A stretch of DNA of 64,000 nucleotides, taken from NCBI GenBank assembly GCA_964444135.1, contig CAYUFX010000011.1, positions 7,918 to 71,917 on the forward strand, in the 5' to 3' direction. Positions 8,433-17,126 of this stretch are shown here, in pieces. A program made the position numbers and the translations under genes. Position 1 is the first letter of the stretch. Every line of letters begins with the position of its first letter. This stretch comes from NIOZ-UU13 sp964444135 (GTDB lineage Bacteria > Planctomycetota > Phycisphaerae > Sedimentisphaerales > Anaerobacaceae). Under the pieces are notes generated by a model, which saw only the letters and a list, made by a program, of their open reading frames with translations, had not been told where the DNA came from and did not search any database.

Positions 8433-9470
8433 ATGGATATTAAGAACAAACGAATAGCTGTTTTGGCACCGGTGGCCTGGCGGACGCCGCCGAGGGCCTA
8501 TGGTGCCTGGGAAACCGTTGCCAGCAATATCACAGAAGGATTAGTGGCTCGCGGGTGGAAAAATGTGACTTTGTTTGCTACGAAAGAGTCTGTAACGAGC
8601 GCGAGGCTTGAGGGCTGGGTCGAGAGAGGTTATGAAGAAGATAAAACGCAAATCCCGCTGGTCTCCACGTGTCTGCACATTTCTAAGGTGATGGAGCGGG
8701 CGGATGAGTTTGACTTGATTCATAACAATTTCGATTATCTGCCGTTGACCTACCTTCCATTTATAAAGACACCGATGCTGACGACTATACACGGTTTTTC
8801 CGACCCGGACATACTGCGGGTTTATCACGACCATAAAGACACATACTATGTTTCCATAAGTGACTCCGACAGGGACCCCGGATTGCCATATCTTGCAACA
8901 GTTTACAACGGGATTGACCTTTCCAACCTTACCTTTAGAGAAACGCCGGGCGATAAGCTCGTCCATTATGGACGAATACATAACGATAAGGGGACACATC
9001 TTGCAATTGAGGTTGCAAAAAAATGTGGTATGGATTTGATAATGGCAGGAATAATTCAGGACCAGGACTACTTCGATGAACTCGTCAAGCCGCACCTCAA
9101 TCAATCCTCGATTCTATACATAGGCCCCATTAATCCTGTGCAGCGCGATGCACTTCTTAAAGAATCGTATGCGGTTCTTCATTTGAACCTGATTCCTGAG
9201 CGGTTCGGCCTGGTGATGGCAGAATCTATGGCTGCCGGCGTGCCGGTTATCGCGATGGATTTAGGTTCCTGCCGTGAGGTCATCGCGGATAAGCAGACCG
9301 GCTTTCTGGTTAATGATGTCGATGAAGCGGTAGAAGCCGTCGGCAAAATCGGGCAGATAGACCGCAAAAATTGCCGGCAGCGAGTGGAAGAGAATTTCAC
9401 TATCGATAAGATGGTGGAGGGCTACGAAAAAGTCTATGAGGAAATATTCCGCAGAGAAGGAAAAAATTGA
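8433..9470 (+). CDS. GT4-family glycosyltransferase
   Basis: 345 residues with the GT-B two-domain layout. The N-terminal domain has APVAWRTPPRAYGAWE (acceptor side) and the C-terminal domain has VHYGRIHNDKGTH and the nucleotide-sugar motif PERFGLVMAESMAAGVPVIA (E-x7-E type), all typical of retaining family 4 transferases. It probably adds a sugar during surface polysaccharide or glycoconjugate synthesis, matching the upstream nucleotide-sugar dehydrogenase. No signal or membrane segment, so cytoplasmic. There is no clear Shine-Dalgarno; the start abuts a tandem repeat. Confidence 0.85.
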   Translation: MDIKNKRIAVLAPVAWRTPPRAYGAWETVASNITEGLVARGWKNVTLFATKESVTSARLEGWVERGYEEDKTQIPLVSTCLHISKVMERADEFDLIHNNFDYLPLTYLPFIKTPMLTTIHGFSDPDILRVYHDHKDTYYVSISDSDRDPGLPYLATVYNGIDLSNLTFRETPGDKLVHYGRIHNDKGTHLAIEVAKKCGMDLIMAGIIQDQDYFDELVKPHLNQSSILYIGPINPVQRDALLKESYAVLHLNLIPERFGLVMAESMAAGVPVIAMDLGSCREVIADKQTGFLVNDVDEAVEAVGKIGQIDRKNCRQRVEENFTIDKMVEGYEKVYEEIFRREGKN

Positions 9471-9491
9471 AACAATTCTCTATGCGATACA

Positions 9492-11384
9492 ATGAGAAAG
9501 TACCTTGTAAAATGTTCGATGTCGGTGTGTGTGCTGCTGACGGTAATTGTTCTTTCGGGTGAGAAGGGTCTCGCAAAGACGGGAGATTATCTATCTCCGA
9601 TTTCTGTTGTTGCCGGTCGTGATGGGAAGGTGCTTTATGTTGCCGAGGCCGCTGCCGAGGAGGTTGCGGTTTTTAATATCGCTTCCGGCAAGGTCACCAA
9701 GGCGATATCCGTTGCGGAGAATCCTGTCGGTCTTGCGATTTCTGCCGACGGGAACAAGCTCTATGTGACCTCTGCGGTGCCTGAAGGGAAGGTGCAGGTC
9801 ATTGACGTTCGCGGAGGCAGGGTGACCGACAGTATCGCCGTGGGCCATACGCCTGTTGTGGTTGTTGGAAGCCCTGACGACAAAACGCTTTATGTCTGCA
9901 ATCAGTTCAACAACAACATCGGCGTCATCGACCTTGGGTCAAAAAAACAGGTCGCTACGATTGGCGTGACGCGTGAACCCGTTGCTGCCGCGCTTACGTC
10001 GGACGGCAAATTTCTGTTTGTTGCCAATCATCTTCCGGCCGGCGCCGCCAACGCCGATTATGTTGCTTCGGTTGTCTCGGTCATCGACACGGCTGCAAAG
10101 ATGGTCTCCGAGAATATCGAACTGCCCAACGGCAGCGTGAATCTTCGCGGGATAATCATCTCGCCGGACGGCAGGAACGCTTATGTTACACATGTCCTTG
10201 CCCGTTATCAGTTTCCAGTGACATTCCTTGAGAAGGGCTGGATAAACACAAATGCGATGACCATCATCGATGTGCCGGGGCGCAAGTTCGTCAATACCGT
10301 TCTTGTTGATGACGTTGATCTTGGAGCTGCCAATCCATATAGTGTAGTTTGTACGGCCGACGGCAAGAACATCTTGATAATCCATGCCGGCACATACGAG
10401 CTGAGCGTAATTGACCGAGAAGGATTGCATTCGAGGCTACTGCCGACTCAATCTGCCAGAAGCTTCACTTCTGAAATCCATTCAAAAGCCAGCAGGAAGT
10501 TTTCCGATGCCTCGTATTCGGCAGATGATGTGCCGAACGACCTTACATTCATAGTGGGCATTCGTCGTAGATTGAAACTGGCCGGTATCGGGCCCCGCGG
10601 CCTCGCTGTCATCGGCACGAAGGTGTATATAGCAGAGTATTTCACAGACAGTATCGGCATAGTCGATATCGACCCCGATACACAGCCCGGAGCCAAATCG
10701 ATACCGCTCGGTAAAGTTAGAGACGTGACAACGGTTCGCAAAGGCGAGGCCCTCTTTAACGACGCTTCGCTTTCCTTCCAGATGTGGAATAGCTGCACAA
10801 GCTGCCATACCGGCGACGGACGTGCGAGCGCGCTGAACTGGGACCTGCTAAACGACGGAGTAACTAATCCGAAGAATACCAAGAGTCTGCTCCTGGCACA
10901 TAAGACTCCGCCTTCAATGATTACCGGCGTTCGTGCAAATGCCGAAGCTGCGGTCCGCAGCGGCCTTCAATACATCCAGTTTGCCGAGGCTACCGAGGGG
11001 AAAGCACTGTATATCGATGAGTACCTGAAGTCTCTTACGCCTGTTGCCAGCCCGTATCTTGTCGGCGGCAAGCTGAGCAAGGCAGCTAAGAACGGCGAAA
11101 AGCTCTTCAAGAAAGCGGGCTGCGCGCTGTGTCATTCGGGGCAGCTTTATACCAATATGGGTAAATACGACGTCGGCACGAGCACGGACGAAGAAGACTA
11201 TAAGGAGTTTGACACGCCTACGCTCGTGGAAATATGGCGGACGGCTCCATATCTTCATGACGGAAGGGCCGTGACAATCAAAGAAGTTTTGACAAAGTTC
11301 AACAAAGACGACCGGCACGGCGAGACCTCGAACCTCAGCGAAAAAGAAATTGCCGACTTGGCCGAATACATCCTGACACGGTAA
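9492..11384 (+). CDS. YVTN beta-propeller / dihaem cytochrome c fusion
   Basis: 630 residues. A signal peptide covers residues 1-28. Residues about 35-400 are repeated YVTN-type beta-propeller blades (GKVLYVAEAAAEEVAVFN, NKLYVTSAVPEGKVQVID, KTLYVCNQFNNNIGVID). A C-terminal dihaem domain has C435-C438-H439 and C544-C547-H548, and its end, TAPYLHDGRAVTIKEVL, resembles cytochrome c peroxidase/MauG proteins. It is expected in the periplasm as an oxidoreductase or electron-transfer protein; its substrate is unknown. It lies 21 bases after the glycosyltransferase and 44 before the GH130 gene, so all may be co-transcribed. Confidence 0.8.
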   Translation: MRKYLVKCSMSVCVLLTVIVLSGEKGLAKTGDYLSPISVVAGRDGKVLYVAEAAAEEVAVFNIASGKVTKAISVAENPVGLAISADGNKLYVTSAVPEGKVQVIDVRGGRVTDSIAVGHTPVVVVGSPDDKTLYVCNQFNNNIGVIDLGSKKQVATIGVTREPVAAALTSDGKFLFVANHLPAGAANADYVASVVSVIDTAAKMVSENIELPNGSVNLRGIIISPDGRNAYVTHVLARYQFPVTFLEKGWINTNAMTIIDVPGRKFVNTVLVDDVDLGAANPYSVVCTADGKNILIIHAGTYELSVIDREGLHSRLLPTQSARSFTSEIHSKASRKFSDASYSADDVPNDLTFIVGIRRRLKLAGIGPRGLAVIGTKVYIAEYFTDSIGIVDIDPDTQPGAKSIPLGKVRDVTTVRKGEALFNDASLSFQMWNSCTSCHTGDGRASALNWDLLNDGVTNPKNTKSLLLAHKTPPSMITGVRANAEAAVRSGLQYIQFAEATEGKALYIDEYLKSLTPVASPYLVGGKLSKAAKNGEKLFKKAGCALCHSGQLYTNMGKYDVGTSTDEEDYKEFDTPTLVEIWRTAPYLHDGRAVTIKEVLTKFNKDDRHGETSNLSEKEIADLAEYILTR

Positions 11385-11428
11385 GAACAGGATTTTTCTA
11401 TATATAAATTTGCATAGGAACTTTAACG

Positions 11429-12364
11429 ATGAGAGAGAAGCTGATAACTCGTTACGAAAATAATCCTATCCTGACAAAGGATGATATACCCTATCCGGTT
11501 CAGACGGTTCACAATGCGGGGGTTACGAAATTTGACAGCCGATATATAATGCTGTTTCGCTCACACCTCGATACCGGCAGATCCATAATCGGGATAGCGG
11601 AAAGCGATGATGGGTTTAATTTCAAGGCCGGTCCGGAGCCTTTTATTACGCCGAGTAAAGAGCCGATATTTTGTGAGTATGAAGAGTTCGGCGTCGAAGA
11701 CCCGCGCATTACATATCTGGAAGATGCTTATTATATAACATACAGCGCATATTCGGCAAATGGAGTTCGGACCGGCTTAGCTAAGACGACCAATTTTAAA
11801 TCGGTCGAAAGAATAGCCTTTATCACGCAGGCCGATTACAGAAATACCGTGCTTTTCCCGGGAAAAATTGGTGGTAGATATGTCAAACTTGACAGGCCTC
11901 ATTCGGATATCAGTCCCTGGTCCATCTGGATTAGCTACTCGCCGGACCTGCGTCACTGGGGCGATTCAAGACTGGTAATGAAACCCGTACCTTACCACTG
12001 GGACGCGACGAAAATCGGCCCGGGCGCTCCGCCGATTCGCACTAATAAAGGCTGGCTGAATATCTATCACGGCGTCTTTCCAACAATGGATGGCCACGTA
12101 TATCGGCTCGGCGTTGCTCTTCATAAGCTCGATGACCCGGCACAAATTCTTGGCATCGCAGATCGATGGATTTTACAACCTGAAGACCCGTGGGAGGTGG
12201 TTGGCTATGTACACAATGTGGTCTTTAGCTGCGGTGCTGTGCCGGAGGACGATGGGACATTGAAGCTTTACTGGGGCGGGGCCGACAAGGTAATGTGCGC
12301 GGGCACAGCAGTAATCGACGAGCTTGTAGAACTTTGCCTGACCGACTCCCGGCCTGCAATGTAA
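11429..12364 (+). CDS. GH130-family glycoside phosphorylase/hydrolase
   Basis: 311 residues forming one five-bladed propeller of the GH130 type. Recognised features are NNPILTKDDIPYPVQTVHNAG at the start, the catalytic motif GVEDPRIT with Asp91, and KIGPGAPPIRTNKGWLNIYHG, the phosphate/sugar-binding segment. Family members cleave beta-mannosides by phosphorolysis or hydrolysis; the arm giving mannose 1-phosphate would link to nucleotide-sugar supply. There is no signal peptide, so cytoplasmic. AGGAAC lies eight bases before the ATG. Mannoside specificity is family knowledge, not shown by this sequence. Confidence 0.85.
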   Translation: MREKLITRYENNPILTKDDIPYPVQTVHNAGVTKFDSRYIMLFRSHLDTGRSIIGIAESDDGFNFKAGPEPFITPSKEPIFCEYEEFGVEDPRITYLEDAYYITYSAYSANGVRTGLAKTTNFKSVERIAFITQADYRNTVLFPGKIGGRYVKLDRPHSDISPWSIWISYSPDLRHWGDSRLVMKPVPYHWDATKIGPGAPPIRTNKGWLNIYHGVFPTMDGHVYRLGVALHKLDDPAQILGIADRWILQPEDPWEVVGYVHNVVFSCGAVPEDDGTLKLYWGGADKVMCAGTAVIDELVELCLTDSRPAM

Positions 12365-12420
12365 TTATTGCATATCCAGATTTGCCTTGTAGAAAAAAAC
12401 AGTATGTCATTTCGACCGAA

Positions 12421-12456
12421 GCCCCCGTTCTTGCTTTCGCAAGAAAGCACGGGGGC
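12421..12456. repeat. GC-rich hairpin repeat in a CATTTCGACCGAAG-type unit
   Basis: GCCCCCGT / ACGGGGGC arms with an inner TTCTTGC / GCAAGAA stem form a strong palindrome just after the GH130 gene. It lies within a common dispersed unit (GTCATTTCGACCGAAG ... TGGAGAAATCT). It is the third member of the GCCCCCG hairpin set in this window and may also act as a 3' end for the upstream transcript. The rest of 12365-12654 has no gene. Confidence 0.6.
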
Positions 12457-12654
12457 GAACTGGAGAAATCTATTAAAAAAATATAAAAATAAAACCACGC
12501 AAAGCCAAACATTCCGGTAAAAAAGACTTTATTTTTTCTCGGATTGTTGTTAATCAATTGTTCCTATAGCCCGTCGGAGGGCCTGTGTTTTTCAAGGAAA
12601 GATAAAGCAAAGTAAATGAGCATTGCGAAAATCCGATAGAAGAGAATAGTACAA

Positions 12655-13731
12655 ATGAACAGAGATGTAATGACAAAACGCATCAGGGCAATTCGGCGCG
12701 AGCTGAATAAAAAGAAGATAAAGTTCCTTATAGTAACGAAGCCGGCCAATGTAACTTACACGACAGGCTTTATGGGTGAAGATAGCTGGGCGGCAATTAC
12801 CAAAGGTAACGTATATCTTCTAACCGACAGCAGATACACCGAACAGGCGCGAGGAGAATGTCCAAACTGCACCATAATGGAGCGTTCCAATTCCATGTCT
12901 GAATTAGTAGCTAAACTGGTAAAAAAACTAAAATCAGTAAGAACGGTAACCGTTGAAAAGACAACCTCGCTGGCGTATTTTGAAGCGTTGAAAAAACACG
13001 TCAAAGCCCGGTTCAGGTCGGTTGCGAATATTATTGAAACCGTCCGCAGCAGTAAAGACAATACAGAAATTAAAACAATCGAGGCCGCTGCTTCAATAGC
13101 AGCTCAAGCCCTCAAGCAAACCCTACGATACATAAAGCCGGGCGTAACCGAAAATGAATTGGCCGGCATGCTCGATTTTAAAATTCGCAAACTCGGAGCA
13201 ACGAACAGCTTTCCGACAATCGTTGCCTTTGGCCCAAATGCCTCCCGCCCGCATCACCAGCCGAGTAAAAGGAAGCTCAAACAAAAAGATACCGTCCTGA
13301 TTGACTTCGGAGCTAAACACAAAGGCTATTGCAGCGATATTACCCGATGTTTTATTGTTGGCAAGCCGACCGCCTTTTATCAAAAGGTTTACGACGTCGT
13401 CGAGCAGGCGCAGGCCGCTGCTATAAAAATGATAAAGGCGGGGGCCAAAATGAAGCGCGTGGATGCCACCGCCCGAGAGGTAATCGACAAAAGCGATTTG
13501 CCCGTTTACGGCCATGGCACAGGACACGGCCTCGGACTGGAAATTCACGAATCTCCTTTCCTCAAAGTCGAAAGCAAGGGCACTCTTCAAGCCGGCCAGG
13601 TTATTACCATCGAGCCGGGCGTATATATGCCCGGAAAATTCGGCGTGCGAATAGAAGATGATGTCCTTGTAACCAAAACCAGCCGCCGCATATTAACCCG
13701 CAAATGTTCACATTCACCATCATTATCGTAA
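12655..13731 (+). CDS. M24 metallopeptidase (Xaa-Pro aminopeptidase/dipeptidase type)
   Basis: 358 residues: a creatinase-like N-terminal domain (1-130) and a pita-bread catalytic domain. The five metal ligands are all present: Asp217 (LIDFGAK), Asp228 (YCSDITR), His291 (GTGHGLGLEIHESP), Glu320 (TIEPGVY) and Glu334 (RIEDDVLV). The family removes N-terminal residues ahead of proline, or splits Xaa-Pro dipeptides, using two Mn or Co ions. The length matches bacterial PepQ/YpdF-like enzymes rather than the 440-residue PepP. No signal peptide; cytoplasmic. Confidence 0.88.
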   Translation: MNRDVMTKRIRAIRRELNKKKIKFLIVTKPANVTYTTGFMGEDSWAAITKGNVYLLTDSRYTEQARGECPNCTIMERSNSMSELVAKLVKKLKSVRTVTVEKTTSLAYFEALKKHVKARFRSVANIIETVRSSKDNTEIKTIEAAASIAAQALKQTLRYIKPGVTENELAGMLDFKIRKLGATNSFPTIVAFGPNASRPHHQPSKRKLKQKDTVLIDFGAKHKGYCSDITRCFIVGKPTAFYQKVYDVVEQAQAAAIKMIKAGAKMKRVDATAREVIDKSDLPVYGHGTGHGLGLEIHESPFLKVESKGTLQAGQVITIEPGVYMPGKFGVRIEDDVLVTKTSRRILTRKCSHSPSLS

Positions 13732-13867
13732 ACTTAAATTATAAAGTAGTTACAATCACGCCCAAAACGCAGAAAACTATTGTAATTCGAAGATGTTTTT
13801 TGTTACTGTAATATAATTGGAAGGCTTCGTGGTATCACCAAGTGGTGTAAATAGGGAATCTCGGAGC

Positions 13868-15364
13868 ATGAGTGACTTCAGTGAGTATGACAAATACGAT
13901 GGACTCGGATTGGCCGAGTTAGTTCGAAAAAAAGAGATCAAGCCAAGTGAGTTAGTCGAGGCTTCGATCAGTCGCATTGAAAGGCTCAATCCACAACTCA
14001 ACGCAGTGATTCACAAGATGTACGATATGGCCCGCCTGGCAGCCGATGCAGACTTACCTGAAGGTCCTTTCAGAGGTGTTCCGTTTCTACTAAAGGATTT
14101 ATTGGCAGCTTATGCCGGCGTGCCTATGCGCAGTGGCAGTCGGTTCCATCAAGGTCTTGTGCCCGACCACGACAGCGAGATGGTCAAGCGATTCAAGGCG
14201 GCTGGTGTCATCATTGTCGGCAAGACCAACACGCCGGAGTACGGGTTGGTGCCGGTGACCGAGCCAGAACTGTTTGGTCCATCCAACAATCCTTGGGACC
14301 TGACCCGAACCACGGGCGGCTCCAGTGGTGGTTCTGCCGCCGCTGTGGCCGCTTACATGGTGCCCTTAGCCCATGGCAATGATGGCGGTGGGTCGATCCG
14401 CATTCCTGCTTCTTGCTGCGGCGTGTTCGGCCTTAAGCCGACCCGTGGTCGCAATCCCCTTGGCCCCGATCTTGGAGAAGCGTGGCATGGTTTGGCCTGC
14501 GACCATGTTCTGACCCGCTCCGTGCGCGACAGTGCCGCCATGCTTGATGCCACTGCAGGACCAGACGTGGGCGCCCCCTATTACGCTCCGTCACCCCCAC
14601 GTCCTTTCCTTGACGAAGTCGGCACAGATCTAGGGAGACTACGTATCGCCTTCACCTCAAAGCCGTTCCTCCCCGGCGTAGTTCATGAAGACTGCGTTAA
14701 GGGTTTGGAAACGACAGTCAAGCTATGCCAAGACCTCGGCCATGAGGTCATGGAAGCAACACCACAGGTCGATGGCAAAGCCTTTGCCAGAGCCTTCCTG
14801 ACGATGGTTTGCGGCGAAACCAGGGCTGACATAGAAGAGGCAGAGGTACTGCTCGGCCGGAAGGCAACCTTCAAGGATTTCGAACCTACTACCTGGGCAG
14901 TCGGTCTACTTGGCAGACAAATCACGGCCGCCGAGTTTTCCAAGGCCATTCGTCTGCTACAGCGCAGCGCCAGGCAAATTGGCCACTTCTTCGAAGACTA
15001 TGACGTCCTTCTGACCCCCACCCTGGCTATGCCACCACTGGCCAGAGGCGCGCTTCAACCTAAGGGCACCCAAGCCTTCGTTCTGAAACTGCTGGGGAGC
15101 CTCAATGCCGGGCGTCTGATCAATGCGCTCGCAGGGATAGATGCTCTCGCTGACCAAGTCTTTCAATTCATACCTTATACACCCTTGTTCAACGCTACGG
15201 GGCAGCCGGCTATGTCCGTCCCGTTGTATTGGAACGATGAAGGCTTGCCCATTGGTATGCATTTTGCAGGCCGTTATGGCGATGAAGCCACGCTGTTCTG
15301 TTTGGCCAGTCAGCTCGAACGGGCGAAGCCCTGGTTTGACCTAACCCCACCTATCTGCGGGTAA
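13868..15364 (+). CDS. Amidase-signature hydrolase
   Basis: 498 residues from ATG 13868, 17 codons inside the open frame. This start is chosen because family members begin about ten residues before YDGLGLAELVRKKEI; a TTG at 13817 is the alternative. The Ser-cisSer-Lys triad is visible: Lys76 (LLKDLL), Ser153 (TTGGSSGGSAAA) and Ser176 (DGGGSIRIPA). The family hydrolyses linear amides, as in amidases, 6-aminohexanoate-cyclic-dimer hydrolases and GatA. The absence of gatB/gatC nearby argues for a stand-alone amidase. Base composition is more GC-rich than the flanks. The substrate is unknown. Confidence 0.85.
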   Translation: MSDFSEYDKYDGLGLAELVRKKEIKPSELVEASISRIERLNPQLNAVIHKMYDMARLAADADLPEGPFRGVPFLLKDLLAAYAGVPMRSGSRFHQGLVPDHDSEMVKRFKAAGVIIVGKTNTPEYGLVPVTEPELFGPSNNPWDLTRTTGGSSGGSAAAVAAYMVPLAHGNDGGGSIRIPASCCGVFGLKPTRGRNPLGPDLGEAWHGLACDHVLTRSVRDSAAMLDATAGPDVGAPYYAPSPPRPFLDEVGTDLGRLRIAFTSKPFLPGVVHEDCVKGLETTVKLCQDLGHEVMEATPQVDGKAFARAFLTMVCGETRADIEEAEVLLGRKATFKDFEPTTWAVGLLGRQITAAEFSKAIRLLQRSARQIGHFFEDYDVLLTPTLAMPPLARGALQPKGTQAFVLKLLGSLNAGRLINALAGIDALADQVFQFIPYTPLFNATGQPAMSVPLYWNDEGLPIGMHFAGRYGDEATLFCLASQLERAKPWFDLTPPICG

Positions 15365-15578
15365 CGTTTGAGGACAAAGCAATCTGCTCGCGGCGACAAT
15401 AATCTCTGCAAAGGGATTCATATGTGACTCCTCATCTTATCATTTCTTTCGACGTATAGTATCTCATCCTATTTGTAAAAAATTTCCAGAGTAATTCAGG
15501 TCAATATTTCTTTGCACGACGTAAGCAATAAACTATAATAAAACCAATTCGCAACATATTTCAAAACAGGAGGTCATT

Positions 15579-16763
15579 ATGAAAACAAAATGGGTATTTC
15601 TTTTGGTTGTGTTGGCGTTTTTATGCAGTATCTCTACAGTATATAGCCAGGTGCGATTTAGAAAGGTCATCATAGATGAAACGTTCCGCGCTGAGGGAGT
15701 TGCAGTAGGAGATGTCAACCGCGACGGCAAACCGGACATCCTCGCAGGTGACGTGTGGTACGCAGCGCCGGACTGGAAGATGCACGAAATTCGCCCCGTT
15801 GGCCAGTACGATGGCTCGAAAGGTTACAGCCAGACCTTTGCCAACTTCGCTCAGGACGTAAACGGCGACGGCTGGGCCGATTCGATTATCATCGGGATGC
15901 CCGGCGAACCGTGCTGGTGGTATGAAAATCCGAAGAATAAGCCCGGCCACTGGAAGCAGCGAATGGTTGTCAATAGCGCCTGCAATGAGACGCCCTTGTT
16001 CGTTGACCTGCTGGGCAATGGCAAACCCGTGCTGGTCTTTGCCGTTCGCCCTAAGGGCCAAATGGTGTGGTTCAGTGTGCCAAACGACCTTGAAGGTTTG
16101 TGGGATATGCACATTATCTCCGAGGGCCCCAACGCACCGGGTACAGAGAGATACAGCCACGGCCTAGGCGCGGGCGATGTCAATGGGGACGGCCGAAACG
16201 ATGTGCTTATCAAAGAAGGATGGTGGGAAGCGCCTCAGGACAGAACAAATACAAACTGGAAATTCCACACGGCCAATCTCGGGCCCAACTGTGCTGATAT
16301 GCTTGTCTATGATGTCGATACCGACGGCGATGGCGACGTAATTACCAGCTCGGCACATGATTACGGCATCTGGTGGTTCGAGCAGCAGCTTGGAACAGAC
16401 ACCCCTCAGTTCGAGCAGCACCTTATCTTTAAGGAGTTTTCTCAGACGCACGCGATACGGCTCGTTGACATCAATGGTGACGGCGTCAAGGATTTGGTTA
16501 CCGGCAAGCGATATTTCGCACACCAGGGCAAGGACCCCGGCGGCCACGAGCCGGCGGTGCTTTACTGGTTCGAGCTGCGCCGCCCGCAGAATGGCCGGGT
16601 CGAGTTCGTCACGCACAAAATCGACGACAACTCCGGCGTCGGAACACAATTCGAGGTAACCGACCTGAACGGCGACGGCAGGCCCGACATCGTTACGTCA
16701 AACAAAAAAGGCGTTCATGTCTTTCTACAACGGCGCCAAAAAGCGTCCCGGCGCGAAAGATAA
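15579..16763 (+). CDS. Secreted FG-GAP/VCBS-repeat protein
   Basis: 394 residues with a clear signal peptide (1-23, ending VYSQ) and a strong AGGAGGT ribosome site. The mature protein is a beta-propeller of FG-GAP/VCBS repeats with calcium-type loops: GDVNRDGKPDILAGD, QDVNGDGWADSII, GDVNGDGRNDVLI, VDTDGDGDVITSS, VDINGDGVKDLVTG and TDLNGDGRPDIVTSN. Such proteins act outside the cell in binding or as lyase-like propellers. No catalytic residues can be assigned. It stands alone between the amidase and the TPP-controlled thiC. Confidence 0.8.
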   Translation: MKTKWVFLLVVLAFLCSISTVYSQVRFRKVIIDETFRAEGVAVGDVNRDGKPDILAGDVWYAAPDWKMHEIRPVGQYDGSKGYSQTFANFAQDVNGDGWADSIIIGMPGEPCWWYENPKNKPGHWKQRMVVNSACNETPLFVDLLGNGKPVLVFAVRPKGQMVWFSVPNDLEGLWDMHIISEGPNAPGTERYSHGLGAGDVNGDGRNDVLIKEGWWEAPQDRTNTNWKFHTANLGPNCADMLVYDVDTDGDGDVITSSAHDYGIWWFEQQLGTDTPQFEQHLIFKEFSQTHAIRLVDINGDGVKDLVTGKRYFAHQGKDPGGHEPAVLYWFELRRPQNGRVEFVTHKIDDNSGVGTQFEVTDLNGDGRPDIVTSNKKGVHVFLQRRQKASRRER

Positions 16764-16818
16764 CGGACAGCATACAAGGCCAAAAGTTAATATTTACTTA
16801 AACTGACTGATTCTCTGT

Positions 16819-16888
16819 GTCATTCCCGCGAAAGCGGGAATCCATACTATTGCTACGGTTTTTGGATTCCTGTTTCCACAGGAATGAC
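16819..16888. repeat. Paired ATTCCCGC palindromes in opposite orientation
   Basis: GTCATTCCCGCGAAAGCGGG plus AATCC lies at 16819-16843. An inverted, slightly changed copy, beginning GGATTCCTGTTTCC, lies at 16864-16888. Each unit is a hairpin and the pair forms a larger foldback, as in BIME/REP doublets of other bacteria. It lies downstream of the FG-GAP gene and may stabilise or end that message. Confidence 0.75.
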
Positions 16889-16944
16889 ATGCTTACTAAA
16901 TATTTATTTGACTGACGGATGCAATAAACTATAATAGAAGCTGT

Positions 16945-17043
16945 TCACTGGGGGTGGCCTTGGGAAAAGTAGGCCTGAGAAAAAACCCTTTGAACCTGAA
17001 CAGGATAATCAGTAGATTTCTGAGAAGCCTGCGTAGGAAAGTG
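16945..17043 (+). promoter_or_regulatory. TPP riboswitch (THI element) controlling thiC
   Basis: The conserved TPP aptamer pieces occur in order: GGGGGTGGCC with the P3-side CTGAGA near 16976-16981, the near-invariant ACCCTTTGAACCTGAACAGG (16985-17004), then GATAAT, and GCGTAGGAAAG at 17031-17041. It lies about 85 bases before the thiC start. By family knowledge, thiamine pyrophosphate binding lowers expression of the downstream thiamine gene. No clear terminator hairpin with a T-run is seen before the ATG, so control may be at translation start. Confidence 0.92.
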
Positions 17044-17126
17044 ATTGATAGCGAAATTTGACAGCCACAGAGTGAATCGCTTCGGAGCAGGAGCGATTTT
17101 TTGTTTTTAACGGGAAATCAAAAACA

